Of a stretch of DNA of 64,000 nt, positions 48,491 through 60,966 are shown piece after piece. The notes under the pieces are model-generated. The model was not told where the DNA came from, did no database searches, and saw only the letters and a list, made by a program, of their open reading frames with translations. Location of the stretch: positions 1,678,001 to 1,742,000 of the forward strand of contig NC_080561.1 in the NCBI RefSeq assembly GCF_030253575.1, in the 5' to 3' direction. This stretch comes from Rhododendron vialii. Lineage: Eukaryota > Streptophyta > Magnoliopsida > Ericales > Ericaceae. A program made the translations under genes and the position numbers. How positions within the stretch are numbered: the stretch's first letter is position 1; every line of letters begins with the position of its first letter.

Positions 48491-48730
48491 AAACCGTGCT
48501 GGAATTGGATCGATCCGGAGGGATAGCAACTAGCATGGCTCCATGTGGATAACATCCCAAAAAATATATACGCTTGGATTCGTATATGGACAATGCATTA
48601 TGCAACATCTCATAAAGACTACTATTAGACTTGTTTAAACCTAAAAACATGCCCGAAATACTTAATCACTTGAAACTTGCCTTGTGAAATAAAATGCTGG
48701 CTTTGAATGATACCCCGCAACTATGAATAC

Positions 48731-51700
48731 TTAACCGGATGATGATGTTGTGCGTGACCTCCAATCCTGTATGGCGGAACGTAATGTATGATTTTGAATA
48801 AGCACTTTATGCTGCAACCTAAGTTTTGTTACCGGCGATAAACCGTATCTCTCAAGCCACGCTTTGATGGCTTTGTGCTCGTATGTAAAACCATCAGCGG
48901 CAATGTATGGATCCTCCATTACTTCCTGAATTAGCCATGGAATAATGCACACAGAGAAATTTAGAAAATGAGATGCAACCAATGTAAGGCTGTGTTTGGA
49001 TCGGTTTTGTGAAGGGAATCTAAAAGGCAAGCAAACAAGGACATAACAAAGCAAAGGGCTACCCAATGTACGAGACTCACTTACTCCAGGTCTGGGAAGG
49101 GTTGGACTTACGCAACTGTACCCCTGCAACTGCAAGATTGATTTGTTTGGTTCCCCTATCATTTTCCTATCCCTAAGTGATCCCTCCACAAAAACCATGA
49201 TTCGAAACCATGCATTTGCACACGCAAAATAATGTATTTATGAGATATTTTGAAAAAAGTTAACACCAATTTTTTCTTCTCAATGAGATCTCTAAATTGG
49301 TGTAAAATTTGTCAAAAAAAATTTCTTGCCAATACATAATTTTCTGCATGCAAAATGCATGGTTCTCCAAAAGGGGAAGCAATTCGAGACGGATGGAGTG
49401 TCTTAGCACTAGGAGAGCAGAATTGAGAGTGCATCGGAGATGCTCATATGGAGTTTCAATTTTCACCTGAAGTATTGGGCAGAAGTGGTGGTTAGGTGGT
49501 TGAATACTATTCCTTTTTAGCCTTAAAGTACCATCTTCCATATCAGCAAGTTTCTTCAAAAGCGGCAACACTTCAGTTTCAAGATCGGGCCTATCTCTGC
49601 ATCGAAGTTCGGAGCATTTCAGGGCCATTTGAGCCATCTCCTCTGTTTCGGCAAGTGGCCAATCCGGTATAGACTTATCCAATATATCATAGAGCGAACC
49701 ATTGGAAATTGCATTTTTAAATTTCAACAAAAGCCCATTGGGAGGTTGTGCAACGAGCAATTGGAGCACAATGATTCCAAAAGCATATAGATCAGATTTA
49801 GGTCGGACAGTTCCAGTTCTTTGATACTCTGGATCCATATAGTGAAGACTGCCACATATAACAGAGTCCCTATATTCTGTGACATCATCTGGCGCAACAT
49901 TTGATACGAGTTTAGCCAACCCCACATCACCAATTTTGCTCACATAATTTCTGTCCAGAAATATATTTCCCGGTTTTAGATCTCGATGAATAGTAGGGTC
50001 TGGTTTTGTGTTGTGTAAAAATGCAAGTCCACAAGCTACTTCAAATGCTATCCGGAATCGAACAAACCAAGGAAGAGGATGCCTGCTGCTTTGGCAGGAA
50101 ACAAAATCTTCTAGGCTTCCATTTTCCATATATTCAAATACTAAGCAACCAATCTCTGGACAGGCTCCAAGCAGTAAAACAATGTTTGGGTGGTGCAACT
50201 GGCTAAGAACTTCAATCTGAAAATAATTGACCGAGGATAGCAAAAACCATTGCCACAGCAGTCAGAACAACTAAAGTGGTCAGAAAATTTTTAGTGCAGT
50301 GATAAGCAAAAATGTAAACAATGGACATGTTAAGCTAAAGTAAGTTCACGAATATTCGTATTTTTATGTTTCAAACAAGTAAATTCAGCTAGGACAAGAT
50401 AAATCTACATTGTGGCCAAGGGTGTTTACACAAGCATGCACAACCGAATATTTTGTGAATATTTTGAGTTAATAGTCATCTGCACATTATAAACAATATA
50501 ACACAGTTAATTAAGAATTTTGTTTTATATTGAATGTAGCGTCGACTAAATTAGGTTAGGTACACAATTAAAACTTCACCTTTCGTAAGTTCTAAAAAAA
50601 GACTTTGAACTTAATCAAATGATCATGCTAATAAAAAAGAAAAGCCTCAAGCAAGCATGGGAACTTGAATGAATACAGAAGAAAGAAATCAAGTAAAGAA
50701 AAAACCTCCGTCAGAAATTCCTTTTCCTTCTCCAATGCATCGGAACGTAGAACTTTGACAGCTACTAGGGTTTTATCGAGGTCACATCTGTATACTTTCC
50801 CGTATGATCCTTCACCAATCATCTTAGTCTCAGAGAAGGTATCGGTAGCTATCTCTATTTCATCCCTTGTGTACCTTCTGTACCTTCGGTCATTTGACAG
50901 GAGCGCATCGATAGTTTTCTTTTTCTCCACAGATTCTTTGAGTGCATTAGATTCTGCTATTTGCCTTTCATAAGTCTCTTTAGCAAGCAGATTTCTTGCA
51001 ATCTCAATCTCCTTCACGGCTTCCAAATGCTTCCTTTTCACTTCTGCAAGAATTTTCTTATAAACTTCTTCTCTTTGCAATGCGGTATTTACTTGTCTTT
51101 CTTCTTCAAGGCATTTAGAAGAAAGAAAGTGAACCTGTGCAATGGAGCATCAATAACAGTGGTCTAGCGTAATATAGAACACGAGACAACCTATGTTTTA
51201 TCACTTGTCTTTATCTTCAAGGTTCATTGAGTGTTCACATTTTCTACCTAAATGAAGGAGAGACATTCACTATATTGAAGGCTAACCTCATTTTGCGCTT
51301 GGACTAGGTCTTCAAAAGCTCGATTGTACATGCCAACAGTGTTCATTAATTCTATACGCAGTTGTTCTTCCTCAGCCTGCACATCCGACTATAGAAAAAT
51401 ATGCAAACGTCAGCACAGACTAGTCATCGTCACATAGCAAAGTGTACAAAGAAAGTAACTAATATATGGTATCACACAACGTACGTAACAACAGGCAGAA
51501 AAACCAACACAATTCACCTTTTTTGTTTGTGTAGAAGCCACAGAATGACATTCATTTACTGACTCAACTTCTAGCATACTAGTTCCTGAGTTTCGATGAT
51601 TTCTTTCTCTGAGTGAACCAGAATTGTTGGGATACCTCTCTTGTGCAATTGCTATAGAATTCAAGGAACTAACATCTGACACATATGACACTGTGTCGTT

Positions 51701-54700
51701 ATCTTCACAATCCTCTGAGGAAGAAGAATGGCAACCATTTAGTTCTAGACACTGTTGATCTACCTCAGCCTGCATGTCCGACTGCAGAAAAATTGGCGTC
51801 CCAAATGTTAGCACAGACTGGTCAACCATCACATAGAAATGTGTAAACAGTAAGTAATTTGACTGATGATACCACGCAACATATGTAACAGCATGCGGAA
51901 CAACCGAAACAATTTTACCTGCTTTGTTTCTGTGGAAGACACAGAAGGACATTCATTTACTTCCTCAATTTCTATATTTCCCGAGTTTTGATGATTTCTT
52001 TCTTCGAGTGAACCAGAATGGTTGGACCTATGTGAATTAGAGCGACTAAGTTCTGACACAGATGACGCTGTATCAGTAGCTCCACAATCCACTAATGACA
52101 AATAATGGCCACTGTTTGACTTATAGATGTGAAGAGAATTGCGCTCTCCCCAGTTAAAGCACCATTGGCTAGCGTTGTTCTCTGCAAAATAGAGGCAGGG
52201 AAATTACCATGACAAGGCAAAAGAAACAACTAAGTACATGGAGGCTATCACCATTGAAGAGTAATTGTTTTCAACATACCACCAGTTGACAAGGGGGCAG
52301 CAGAAGTTGTGAGGAGTCTGTGTTTTGTCACAATGTAAACATTGCAGGCTTCAGGAGCATTTTTTAGGACTGCTGATGGCAGGGTAGAATCTTTTTGCTT
52401 CCTGACCATTAAATTAAACAGAAAGAGAGTGACATGAAGTTCAACAGATGGAAGAACCAGATGTAAATCATAAAAGGTTGACGTAAAGGCTAACAGATCA
52501 AAATTATTGGAGCATATATAAGATGCCACTTCAAACGACTGGCCAAACCATTTGCATATATAGGACCACTGACCACATGATAGATACACTGGTAAGAATA
52601 ATACAAATACCCGTGAATTCTAGCAATAAAACCTTGCTGTAGTATTCTCCAGGAAAAGAACAAAAATCTGATAAACTAGAGGTCTCGAACATGCAAGTAA
52701 ACAAATGCCATCAGAAAATCGCCAACTAGAAGGAGGACATAGAATGGGTAAATGCAAAACTTATTCAATACTTTTGACATACCTCGTGATAAAACTGGAA
52801 CTGCAAGAGCCCAACACTAAACTACTTACACCGGAGTCAGTAACATATTTAAGAAGTGCTGACGCAAGATTGTCACCTTCCAGCACCAAAGTTTCAGTCT
52901 AGAAAAGCAGTATTCGATATTATACTTCAACGTGAACTCAATATTATTCGAAAGACAATCAAGAATTGCAAAACATAACCGAAAGGAAAAGAAACTTACC
53001 TTTCTTCTTTTGCATAGTTTCTTAAATGGTAAAAATATCTCCTGAAAACCAAGTTTTGTGTCCTTTATATACATTTCCACCACATTGGCATCCAGTTGCT
53101 CAATGGGGATAGTGTCCCCGGCTGCAGAATATCGCAATGCCCACATGAGGACATGATAAGTAGATGAAAGTAACACAGCAAGCATTGCTGAAAAATGAGA
53201 GACCAATTATAGCCTTGGAGGCATTTAAACAGATTGCATTTTGATTCGGAGGACAAAAGACAACACAAACATAATGATGTTCTTGTTGCATTAAACTATC
53301 AAGTTAACATTGTGAGTTAAACAGCTTGCGTTTTGGGGGAAGATTCCTATTTCTTGACCAAACAGTTCCTTTTTGTTGGTGCCAAAAAGTGCACCTAGCT
53401 CGATTGTGATCCCTATACATAAATTGGTTACCCCTACACGTGCAAGTCCAGAGTCACAAATGCTGGAGAGTATTAGACCATTTCCCCTATCGGTTACTTA
53501 TTACCTCCGGAACTGGTAATGAGGCTGACTCTTCACCCATAGGGAATTAAGGAAATGCAGTTGCATTACAAGTTAGTCCCTCCTTTACATCCCAAAAGAT
53601 TTCAAAAACCAGAGTTTATGTGTCTTTGTTTGTGTGAGAGATCGTCAGTTTCCACACAAAACTTCCACAATTAAGCATCACTTGGCACACCTTGAGTCTA
53701 TTTGATTGCCCTCAAAGCTCGGAAAATTAGAAGATTAAGGACAAAATCAATTTTTATGCTCCATTCGGATGATGTGCATTTTTAAGTGAAAGCATTTTTA
53801 CTTTCAATTTCAGCAAAAATATACTAAGAGGTTTGACTATAGGTTGCTTATAAAACTAGAGTGGGAGGTGAATATGTATAATCACAATAGAAAGGATGCC
53901 CACTTGCCCAGGGCACAAGGCTTCTACAATTGCAGTGCACGAGCCTCTCAAAGATGCATATAATCACAATAGAAAGGCCACCCAGTGCACGAGTCTCCTA
54001 CTGTTGCAGTGCAAGAGCCTCCCACAAATGGAGAGGCTATTTTTGAACCCGTGACCAAGTCACGTTGTATAATCACTAACATTCTGTACATGTACATACA
54101 AGTTTTGCAATCCTTCAATGCCAGGGACTTTAAATCACTTCAATCAATTCAAATAGTTAATTCTACAGTAACGAAGTTTCCAAACTCCTCAATGTCGAAA
54201 TAAATATGTTAGAGCATCTCCAACTCTTGTCCTTTTAGAGCATCTCCAACTCTTGTCCTTTTATCACTTCAACTCGACGTTTGAGCAAAAACACATCAAA
54301 ACTAAAAGGCTTGCCTCAAGAGGTCACGAGTTCAAATTCCACGAACGCCAACCATCCCAAACTTTTGAGTCCGTACAGATTTGTCTGGTTTTTAACTTCA
54401 AGGCCGCGGAACGGAATTAGTCGAGGTGCACGCAAGGTGCCTGGACATCTGGTTAGCCCTTGAAGTACATACACGTTGATACATATACACTTATATACAT
54501 CCCTATTAATAAAAATAGAAATAAAAATGTCCTTTGTATATTAGTAAGAGATAAAGAAGAAATAATTACATGGAGTGGGAATTGAAGTGATGGTAGGCAC
54601 GACGTGAACTAGGACGAAACGAGTGGCGTTAGGCATGAGATTCTCGACCGCCCACCTGACAGCTCGACGGCTTCCGTTGCCCCCGAGGCTGCCGCCGCCA

Positions 54701-54729
54701 CCTTTGACGGCCACCGCCACGGTTGTCAT
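48731..54729 (-). CDS. USP / protein kinase / U-box protein (plant PUB, RLCK-IX type), ten exons
   Basis: Exons, minus strand: 54570-54729, 53000-53121, 52783-52898, 52280-52401, 51919-52181, 51518-51781, 51287-51388, 50706-51134, 49467-50216, 48731-48925. All junctions are GT-AG, and 2523 nt stay in frame: 840 residues, normal for plant PUB kinases. Order: USP domain (about 3-160, VAVAVKGGGGS, VRWAVENLMP); Ser-rich linker (174-349); coiled coil (350-475); kinase with Gly loop IGEGSYG 489-495, VAVK Lys510, IHRDLKPGN Asp605, and DVG 623-625 in place of DFG, as is usual in this family; U-box (about 766-835, HHFCPILQEVMEDPYIAADG across the last junction). The likely role is a cytosolic E3 ubiquitin ligase with a kinase module; target unknown. 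Start ATG at 54729 fits the family; an in-frame ATG at 54783 would add 18 residues. Confidence 0.9.
53122..54569. other. Intron 1 of the kinase gene with SINE-like debris
   Basis: Contains two related pieces at 53876-53950 and 53957-54050 (ATAATCACAATAGAAAGG, CAGTGCACGAG) and a TGAACCCGTGACC stretch typical of reversed plant SINEs. A 27-bp tandem TTAGAGCATCTCCAACTC lies at 54209-54262, and GAGTTCAAATTCC at 54329 resembles a B box. No complete element can be delimited. Confidence 0.45.
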
Positions 54730-54939
54730 CGCCGGCCAAGTATGGTAACTGTCCGCGCTCACATCGACGTGAGATGCGCGCAACTTGTTTTATCGATAAC
54801 TCGGTTCCCAAGCCAGCTTACATGTAAAATGAGGTGCGCAAGCTTGTTCGGTTCCCCAAAGTTAACAGCTGAGTTATACGAGTAAAACAAAATCACTTAC
54901 TCCAAGAATCGTGGCTTTGAAGCTGGAGAGAGGTGAATA

Positions 54940-54948
54940 CGTATATAA

Positions 54949-54996
<48 letters not shown>

Positions 54997-54998
54997 TA

Positions 54999-55036
<38 letters not shown>
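54940..55036 (-). promoter_or_regulatory. Promoter region of the kinase gene: TATA motif and two (GA)n tracts
   Basis: On the minus strand an ATTATATACG motif (about 54940-54950) lies some 215 bp upstream of the ATG. Immediately upstream are two CT/GA tracts, 54953-54992 and 55003-55036. GA repeats of this kind bind BPC/GAGA factors in plants. The assignment is by position only. Confidence 0.4.
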
Positions 55037-55039
<3 letters not shown>

Positions 55040-55818
55040 ATTGTACTGTACAAAAGGGTGGGTTTAGAGTTGTTGCCGGCTTGAAGCCCACCTATGATGA
55101 TCAAGGTCCAGTCGCGTGCAGTTGATTCAGAAAATGATCGAGACCGTTCATATTGTATTACTTGTCGAAAAGAACATCCATACCGAAAATTAATTTGATC
55201 GGACCTCATTTTGTACATGAGCTAATTGAGTTTGCGGAGGAAGAAAAAAATAAATTGTTTGACGTGTCGAACAATATTTTTCCCTTATTTTAGCACGAAC
55301 TCAATTTGTTCATGTGCAAATGAAATCTAATCGAATTGAGTTTTGACGTGGATATTATACTCGACAAATTATACAAAATAAACGATTTGAGCAATCAGGA
55401 GGCCAACAAAAAAAACTGAAAATAAGAGGGAACTGGACCGTAGGCGCAGTGAATTGGAACTCAGTCCCAAGTATACCCTCCCTGGGACCCACGGTCTCTC
55501 TCTCTAAAATCTATACGTCTAATAAAACCAAAATTTCCATGCTCCTGGAGTTCATTTTTAAAAAAAGGGTTAAATTTTCACAAAACGAAGTCAAATTTAG
55601 TTTTTTTTTTTTTTTTGCTCGGTCAAATTTAGTTATTTGTTAATAAAATTCCGACCGCCTGAGTATGAAATAATATTTATAAAATTTAATAGCATGAACG
55701 GAGAATATTTCGTTAGATCTGCAACAATAAATAATGTAATATCACATACATCATCGTTTGCGGAATTCAAAAAAAGAAAAATTGTTTTGAATTTTGACTG
55801 CGTCAATATAAAATTCTA
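55037..55818. other. Intergenic sequence, no gene recognised
   Basis: AT-rich, with a poly(T) run at 55600-55615. Short ORFs without family resemblance. Confidence 0.4.
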
Positions 55819-56062
55819 CTCCCTCCACCCCACTTTTGTTGTGCATATTTTTTTTTTTGAACGTCTCAAAAAATTGTTTATATCTTTTAATTTATAATAT
55901 TTTATATATTTAATAGGAATTTTATTTGATAGATCTCAATTAATTTTTTTAAACAAAATTTTTGAAATCATAAAAAATATTATTATAGATTGTCAAATAT
56001 AAATATTTTTTTGTGAGGTGTCAAAAAAAAAACAGGCACAACAAAAAATGGGACAGAAGGAG
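55819..56062. mobile_element. Stowaway-like MITE, 244 bp
   Basis: Starts CTCCCTCCACCCCACTTTTGTTG and ends (reverse complement) CTCCTTCTGTCCCATTTTTTGTTG; both ends are shown here as CTCC(C/T)TC(C/T) type. TA lies on both sides (55817-55818, 56063-56064). The interior is AT-rich, with no coding. Confidence 0.8.
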
Positions 56063-57770
56063 TACTAAGAAAGCTTAGTGGCATTAATGAACTAAACCAC
56101 ACGATTTGTGGCACCCACAATAATGACTAATAAAATATTATATGTCATATTCCTATTATAATATAACACGATTGAGACCTATAAGGTATAATAATTAGCA
56201 TTCAAAATTTAGAGTCTGCCGTCCCAATGACTTCATCAACAGTACTTTGAATCTATACATATAACAAAAACGGGAATATTAATTTGATTGTAATTGACGG
56301 ACTTGAGAAAAAATTAACTTTAGTTAGTTGTCGGTGAAATTCCAATTGCGTAAACATAAAAGCAATATTTGAAAAGTTTAAACAATACTTCGAACAAGGC
56401 TCAACGGAGGGTCTGTCTGCAAGCGGTTCGAAAACAAGAAATGGAAGAGAAGACCGGTGCCGGAGGAATAGAGGGGTATAAGGTTAAGCGGAGTCAAAAG
56501 AAAACAATCAATAATGCATTATTACATTTTCGGTCTTTGGCACATTTCAGGGAAAAAAAAAAAAGCTAAGTTCAATTAATTGTTAGCTGAATTTCTACTA
56601 CGTGAATATGAATTCTATTAAAAAAGCTTAACAGCATTAATGTTAATTAGGGTCCGCACGAATACAAAAATGGGAAAATAGTTTTCATTGCGGAATTCAG
56701 CAAAATTACATTAAATTATTCTTAATAGAAATTCAACCTCGTAAATATAAAAGAAAACATTTGAAAGGCATTATATACTATTAATAAAGTAGGTACTATA
56801 GGACCAACAAAATGCAATATTACACACATCGTCTCTTTCGGACTTCAAAAAAAATATGTTTAAATACTTAATTAAATCAATTATTAATAGAATTTCGACC
56901 TCACAAATATTAATACTATTAAAAATCTTTGCGCTTGGGATAATGACGTAGCTACTGAGGAAATAACCGAGGCGTGTGAATTGCTGCTTGGAAAAAATCT
57001 TACTGGCACTAATGAACTGGCCCGTTGGCCCGTGAGGTCCACAATAATAAACAATACTGCATACTAGTATATGCATGTCTTATGATATGACCGAGACCCA
57101 TAAGATATAATTAGCATTTAAAGACTAGAGGCCCTGTGGGCCCGATGGCATCAAAATATAAAAGAAATAGTTGGTTTCATAAAATAAAACTGAAGTTCAA
57201 AAAAATAAAATAAAATGAAACTGGAACTGGAACTCACGAATTAATTAATTTTAGGACCAATGCAAATGAATCAAAAGAACTTGGAAAATCTACTAATAAA
57301 ATTCAGTTGCCGTCGGCAAAAAGTGAATGACATTCAATGATTGGAGAAATTGAATTTAACAAAATATTTGGCAGGTTTAGACCATTTTCACGGGCGCTGG
57401 AGATACAGGTGGTATCAGAGTACAACTTTGATCTAGGGGGCCACTTCTAAGGTCTAGTACGAGCCTGATAATGTGTTGTATAGAGCTAAATACCACAACA
57501 TAGCCATCAAGAGGGCAAGTTGTTGAGCCCATGCAACAAGGACGTGGCATCGTATGTACAAAGATTGTGAAAGTGATGTAATATATAATATTGGCTTGCG
57601 ACAAGCTACTATATGACTCGAGATTAACCTTTTGAGCCATGTGATTAGGCTAAGTCAGTGGGTGCGGTTCTTAGCACATGCACACATGCCCGGGACTAGT
57701 AAGAAAAAAAATTTGTATTGTTTTGAGTTATAAGATGAGATATTTTTTTTTCCCTTTGAACGGCATGAGA
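56063..57770. other. Intergenic sequence with degenerate repeats
   Basis: Two related stretches around GGCATTAATGAACTAAACCAC/GGCACTAATGAACTGGCCCG and ATATGACCGAGACCCATAAG (56080-56210, 57003-57150) show an old duplication. At 57408 GGTGGTATCAGAG resembles an initiator-Met primer-binding site of an LTR element, but I could not find paired LTRs. Confidence 0.4.
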
Positions 57771-57775
57771 TTGTG

Positions 57776-58880
57776 TTCTTCTAAGAGTTCTTAAAAAATA
57801 AGCATTTAGTTTTTGAAAATTAGAGTTCTTAAAAATAATATATTTATGAAAATTACAAATAAATACTTATTTTTGAAGAACCCTTACCGGAATAAGACCG
57901 AATGATGAAATAGGCACTTAGCTAAATACACGTAACTCGGACTATGAAAATAGGCATTTAGCTTAGAAAATACAGGTAACTCCAACGGTGCTCGTCACAA
58001 ATGCAACTCGCAGCGTCTTCAATTCGGTCCTGGTATAAATATGATTGCACAGGAAATAATTAGCCCCGTTTCAGATTGGGTCCTTAAAAAATAAGTACTT
58101 ATTTATAATTTTCAAGCTTAAAAATAATAGGCTTATTGAAATCAAAAAATATGCAATATGAATCTTGTTTGATAGATTTCGATGAGACCTATCAAACCCT
58201 GCAAAAAAAATATTAAAGAATTATTTTTGTTAGTCCATTATTTTTAAGTTTAAAAATATGTCTTTATTTTTTAAGTACTTATTTAAGAAAGTGGAACGAG
58301 GATCCTACCATTCAACTTTTCAGTCACTATAATCTTGGCATAAGAATATTGACTATTTTACGAAAGGAAAAAAAAAAAGCTAGAAACACAGTAATCTATA
58401 TAGCTTTAATTAATTAGAAACCTGCAAAAAAACGAGGAACTAAGAGAGAACTTACGTGGCTTGAAAATTTCTTTGTTTTAAATTATTCAGTTTTGCAAGT
58501 TAGAAAAAGAAAGAAAATTGTAAATTGAAATATATAAATTTCTTTGCTTTTTCCCTTGTAAATTGTAAATTGAAATATACAATCCATGCTCCGGTAAGGG
58601 TTCTTAAAAAATAAGTACTTATTTATAATTTTCAAACTTAAAAATATGTATGTACGAAAATAATTTTTTGATTTCCCTTGTAAATTGAAACATACAATCC
58701 ATGTTCCGGTAAGGGTTCTTAAAAAATATATAAGTACTTATTTGTAATTTTTAAACTTAAAATAATGTATTTACGAAAATAATTTTTTGATATTTTTTGC
58801 ACCGTTCAAAAGATCTATCAAACAAGATGCATACTGCACACAAAAAATTCAATATTATTATTTTTAAATTTGAAAATTAC
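57776..58880. repeat. Cluster of MITE-like AAGGGTTCTTAAAAAATAAG repeats
   Basis: At least four pieces: 57780-57890 (itself an inverted repeat), 58075-58300, and two tandem copies at about 58555-58670 and 58675-58790 that share AATCCATG(C/T)TCCGGTAAGGG. They include ATCTATCAAACAAGATGCATA, seen also at 12880. Confidence 0.6.
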
Positions 58881-59092
58881 AAAAATGGCATAATCCTGGC
58901 TCATCATTTTCAGAATCTAGAATGTTTCTTTTTTTATGAGTTTGGAACCAATGGCAATTTTGTCTTGTAGAGCTTGCCATAGAAACACCTCAACTTAAAT
59001 TAAATGGCCGGCAAATGTATACTATAGCAACGAATAGTGGCAAATTGTTATATTAATTATTGCATGCAATGTTGCTAAGAACTAACATTAGA

Positions 59093-59528
59093 GCTCCGAT
59101 TGTTTCGATGTAAAATGTTTTACAATATAAAATATTTTCTATGCAAAATATTTTTTCAGAAAACAAATTTCAAATTTTTATTTTTCAGTGTTTGGTTGGC
59201 ACTGAAAAATATTTTTAGAAATCAACAAAATAGCGTAGAGAGAGGGAGGGGGACTTAAATGGTGGAGAGATCTGAGAATATTGGAATTGAACGTGGGTCA
59301 GGACTGACGATCGATCGAGGAAACTGAGCAGTAAGAATTGCAGTAGAAGGCTGTAGGTTCATTTCGGAAAATAACTTACGGAAGATTTAAAGATAAGTCA
59401 TTTTCATCCAATTGATGGAAAATATTTTACATGTAAAATGTTCTCCTAATTTTTTATACAACCAAACACCGGAAAATATGTAAAACATTTTATCGGAAAA
59501 TATTTTACGCCCAAACAAACAAAGCCTA
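59093..59528. mobile_element. MITE-like TIR repeat rich in GTAAAATATTTT motifs
   Basis: The left end CGATTGTTTCGATGTAAAAT and right end (reverse complement GGCTTTGTTTGTTTGGGCGT followed by AAAATATTTT) are imperfect inverted repeats extending to GTGTTTGGTTG. A clean target duplication was not identified. A fragment of the same end recurs near 61510 (TTTTATGCCCAAACAAA). Confidence 0.55.
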
Positions 59529-60066
59529 GGTATAATGTGCATATTGTTAAAAAAAATTCTCCAACATTTGGTCCCCACATGTATCGACGTGCACAAAATA
59601 TTATTTGGAATAGTTATTTCTACGTAAAACAATTGTTACATGTAAAATAGCCTCACGAATTTTATTTTCTGCTGCATAGGAGAAATTTTAAGTTCCAAGA
59701 GCAATGGGCTGGGTTAAATATATTGTGCGGGCAAGACTGGTGTTTTCACATGCGCGCAGGAAGGCCGAGGTCCAGGAAGGTTCTGACTTCTGAGATGTCA
59801 TTGCAAGAGATTTCACGGTGAAGTAAGGACGGCGCGCGTAATTGCAAAGCTGGCCCTGAGTTGAAGTTCGAAGCGCATGCGCCACTTTAGCTCCCAAAAA
59901 TATACAAATTTTAGGAGTTCCTCTCTCTCCTCTCCCTCTCTCTCTCTCTGATTGGCAAACAAATAAATATACTAAAACTCGACAACAGGTATATCGAGAA
60001 ATCAAAAACATAAAACATCCACTATCGAAATGTTGATGGCAAAATGAACAAGATAAATCTAATTAC

Positions 60067-60951
60067 TTTTTTTTTTTTTGATAGACAACAAAATTTTATT
60101 AAGAACTCGACAAAGAGTATATCGAGGAAAGACCCAATACAGACCACGAAGAAGAGGTACTGTTTAGGCTTGAAGAAAATACATTCAATGAACATTGAAT
60201 GGTTTCAAACACGGAGATTAAACATTCCAGTAACATCCTCAATAGATCATGAACTCCACAAAAGATCTTCCACACTAGTTCAGTAGATTTCAGCTCATTT
60301 CCTTTAGCAACAGTGCCGCAAAAACAATACTCCCAATTGATCATGAAATCCCAGCAAAACTGCATTCATCTCAGTTCCATTAGAAACAAATGCAACAAAA
60401 GCATTCCAAACTGATTTTCAACACGATTCATCAATATTGCACCAATAGTTCAGCTTATGATCCAGCCATATCCAACAGCAAAAGGAGCATCAGCAGTTGG
60501 AAAATAACTAAACATGCTCAGAACGTCGAAAACGCTCTCCCATCGTTGGGAGTTGGAAAGAGAGAAAAGCCCACTCCCGCAGAAAATAACATTTTTGCCT
60601 CAACAAAAATGCTAGAGACACATCGGGTGTGGCAAGCGGACCCCACCTATATGTGAGAGGGATGTGGCTGAGGTATGTCACACCTAATGCATTCCTAGCA
60701 CCTCTCTTGCCTCAATTCAGAGAAGGCCCACACTTGACTAATACTCTTAGCCCTCCAAATCTGAGGAGTTGAAAGAGTATCAGCTCTCATTGATCTTACG
60801 AGTCCTCCATAGCATTTATAGGAATTAAGAAGAGGACTATCCTTCGAGTAGACCCTCTTAGCCCTCCCAAAGATGGAAGTTGAAAAGAGGGAAAATTCCA
60901 CACCTGTTTCATTAGCAATCCACAGCAGCACTAGAACCTCGGCATCACATC
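60067..60951 (-). mobile_element. 5'-truncated LINE, 885 bp, with 15-bp target duplication
   Basis: A run of T at 60067 followed by GATAGACAACAAAATTTTATT, the complement of a LINE 3' end. Flanks GATAAATCTAATTAC (60052-60066) and GATAAACCTAACTAC (60952-60966) match at 13 of 15 positions, consistent with an aged target duplication. No reverse transcriptase motif is left. Confidence 0.7.
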
Positions 60952-60966
60952 GATAAACCTAACTAC

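Noticed and set aside
52577..52623. Possible small exon reading GFIARIH in the kinase gene
   Set aside because: The adjacent exon at 52783-52898 already ends in SSSFITR with a donor that joins 52401 in frame; the resemblance is coincidental.
57405..57420. LTR-element primer-binding site TGGTATCAGAG
   Set aside because: No paired LTRs around it; the match alone is too short.
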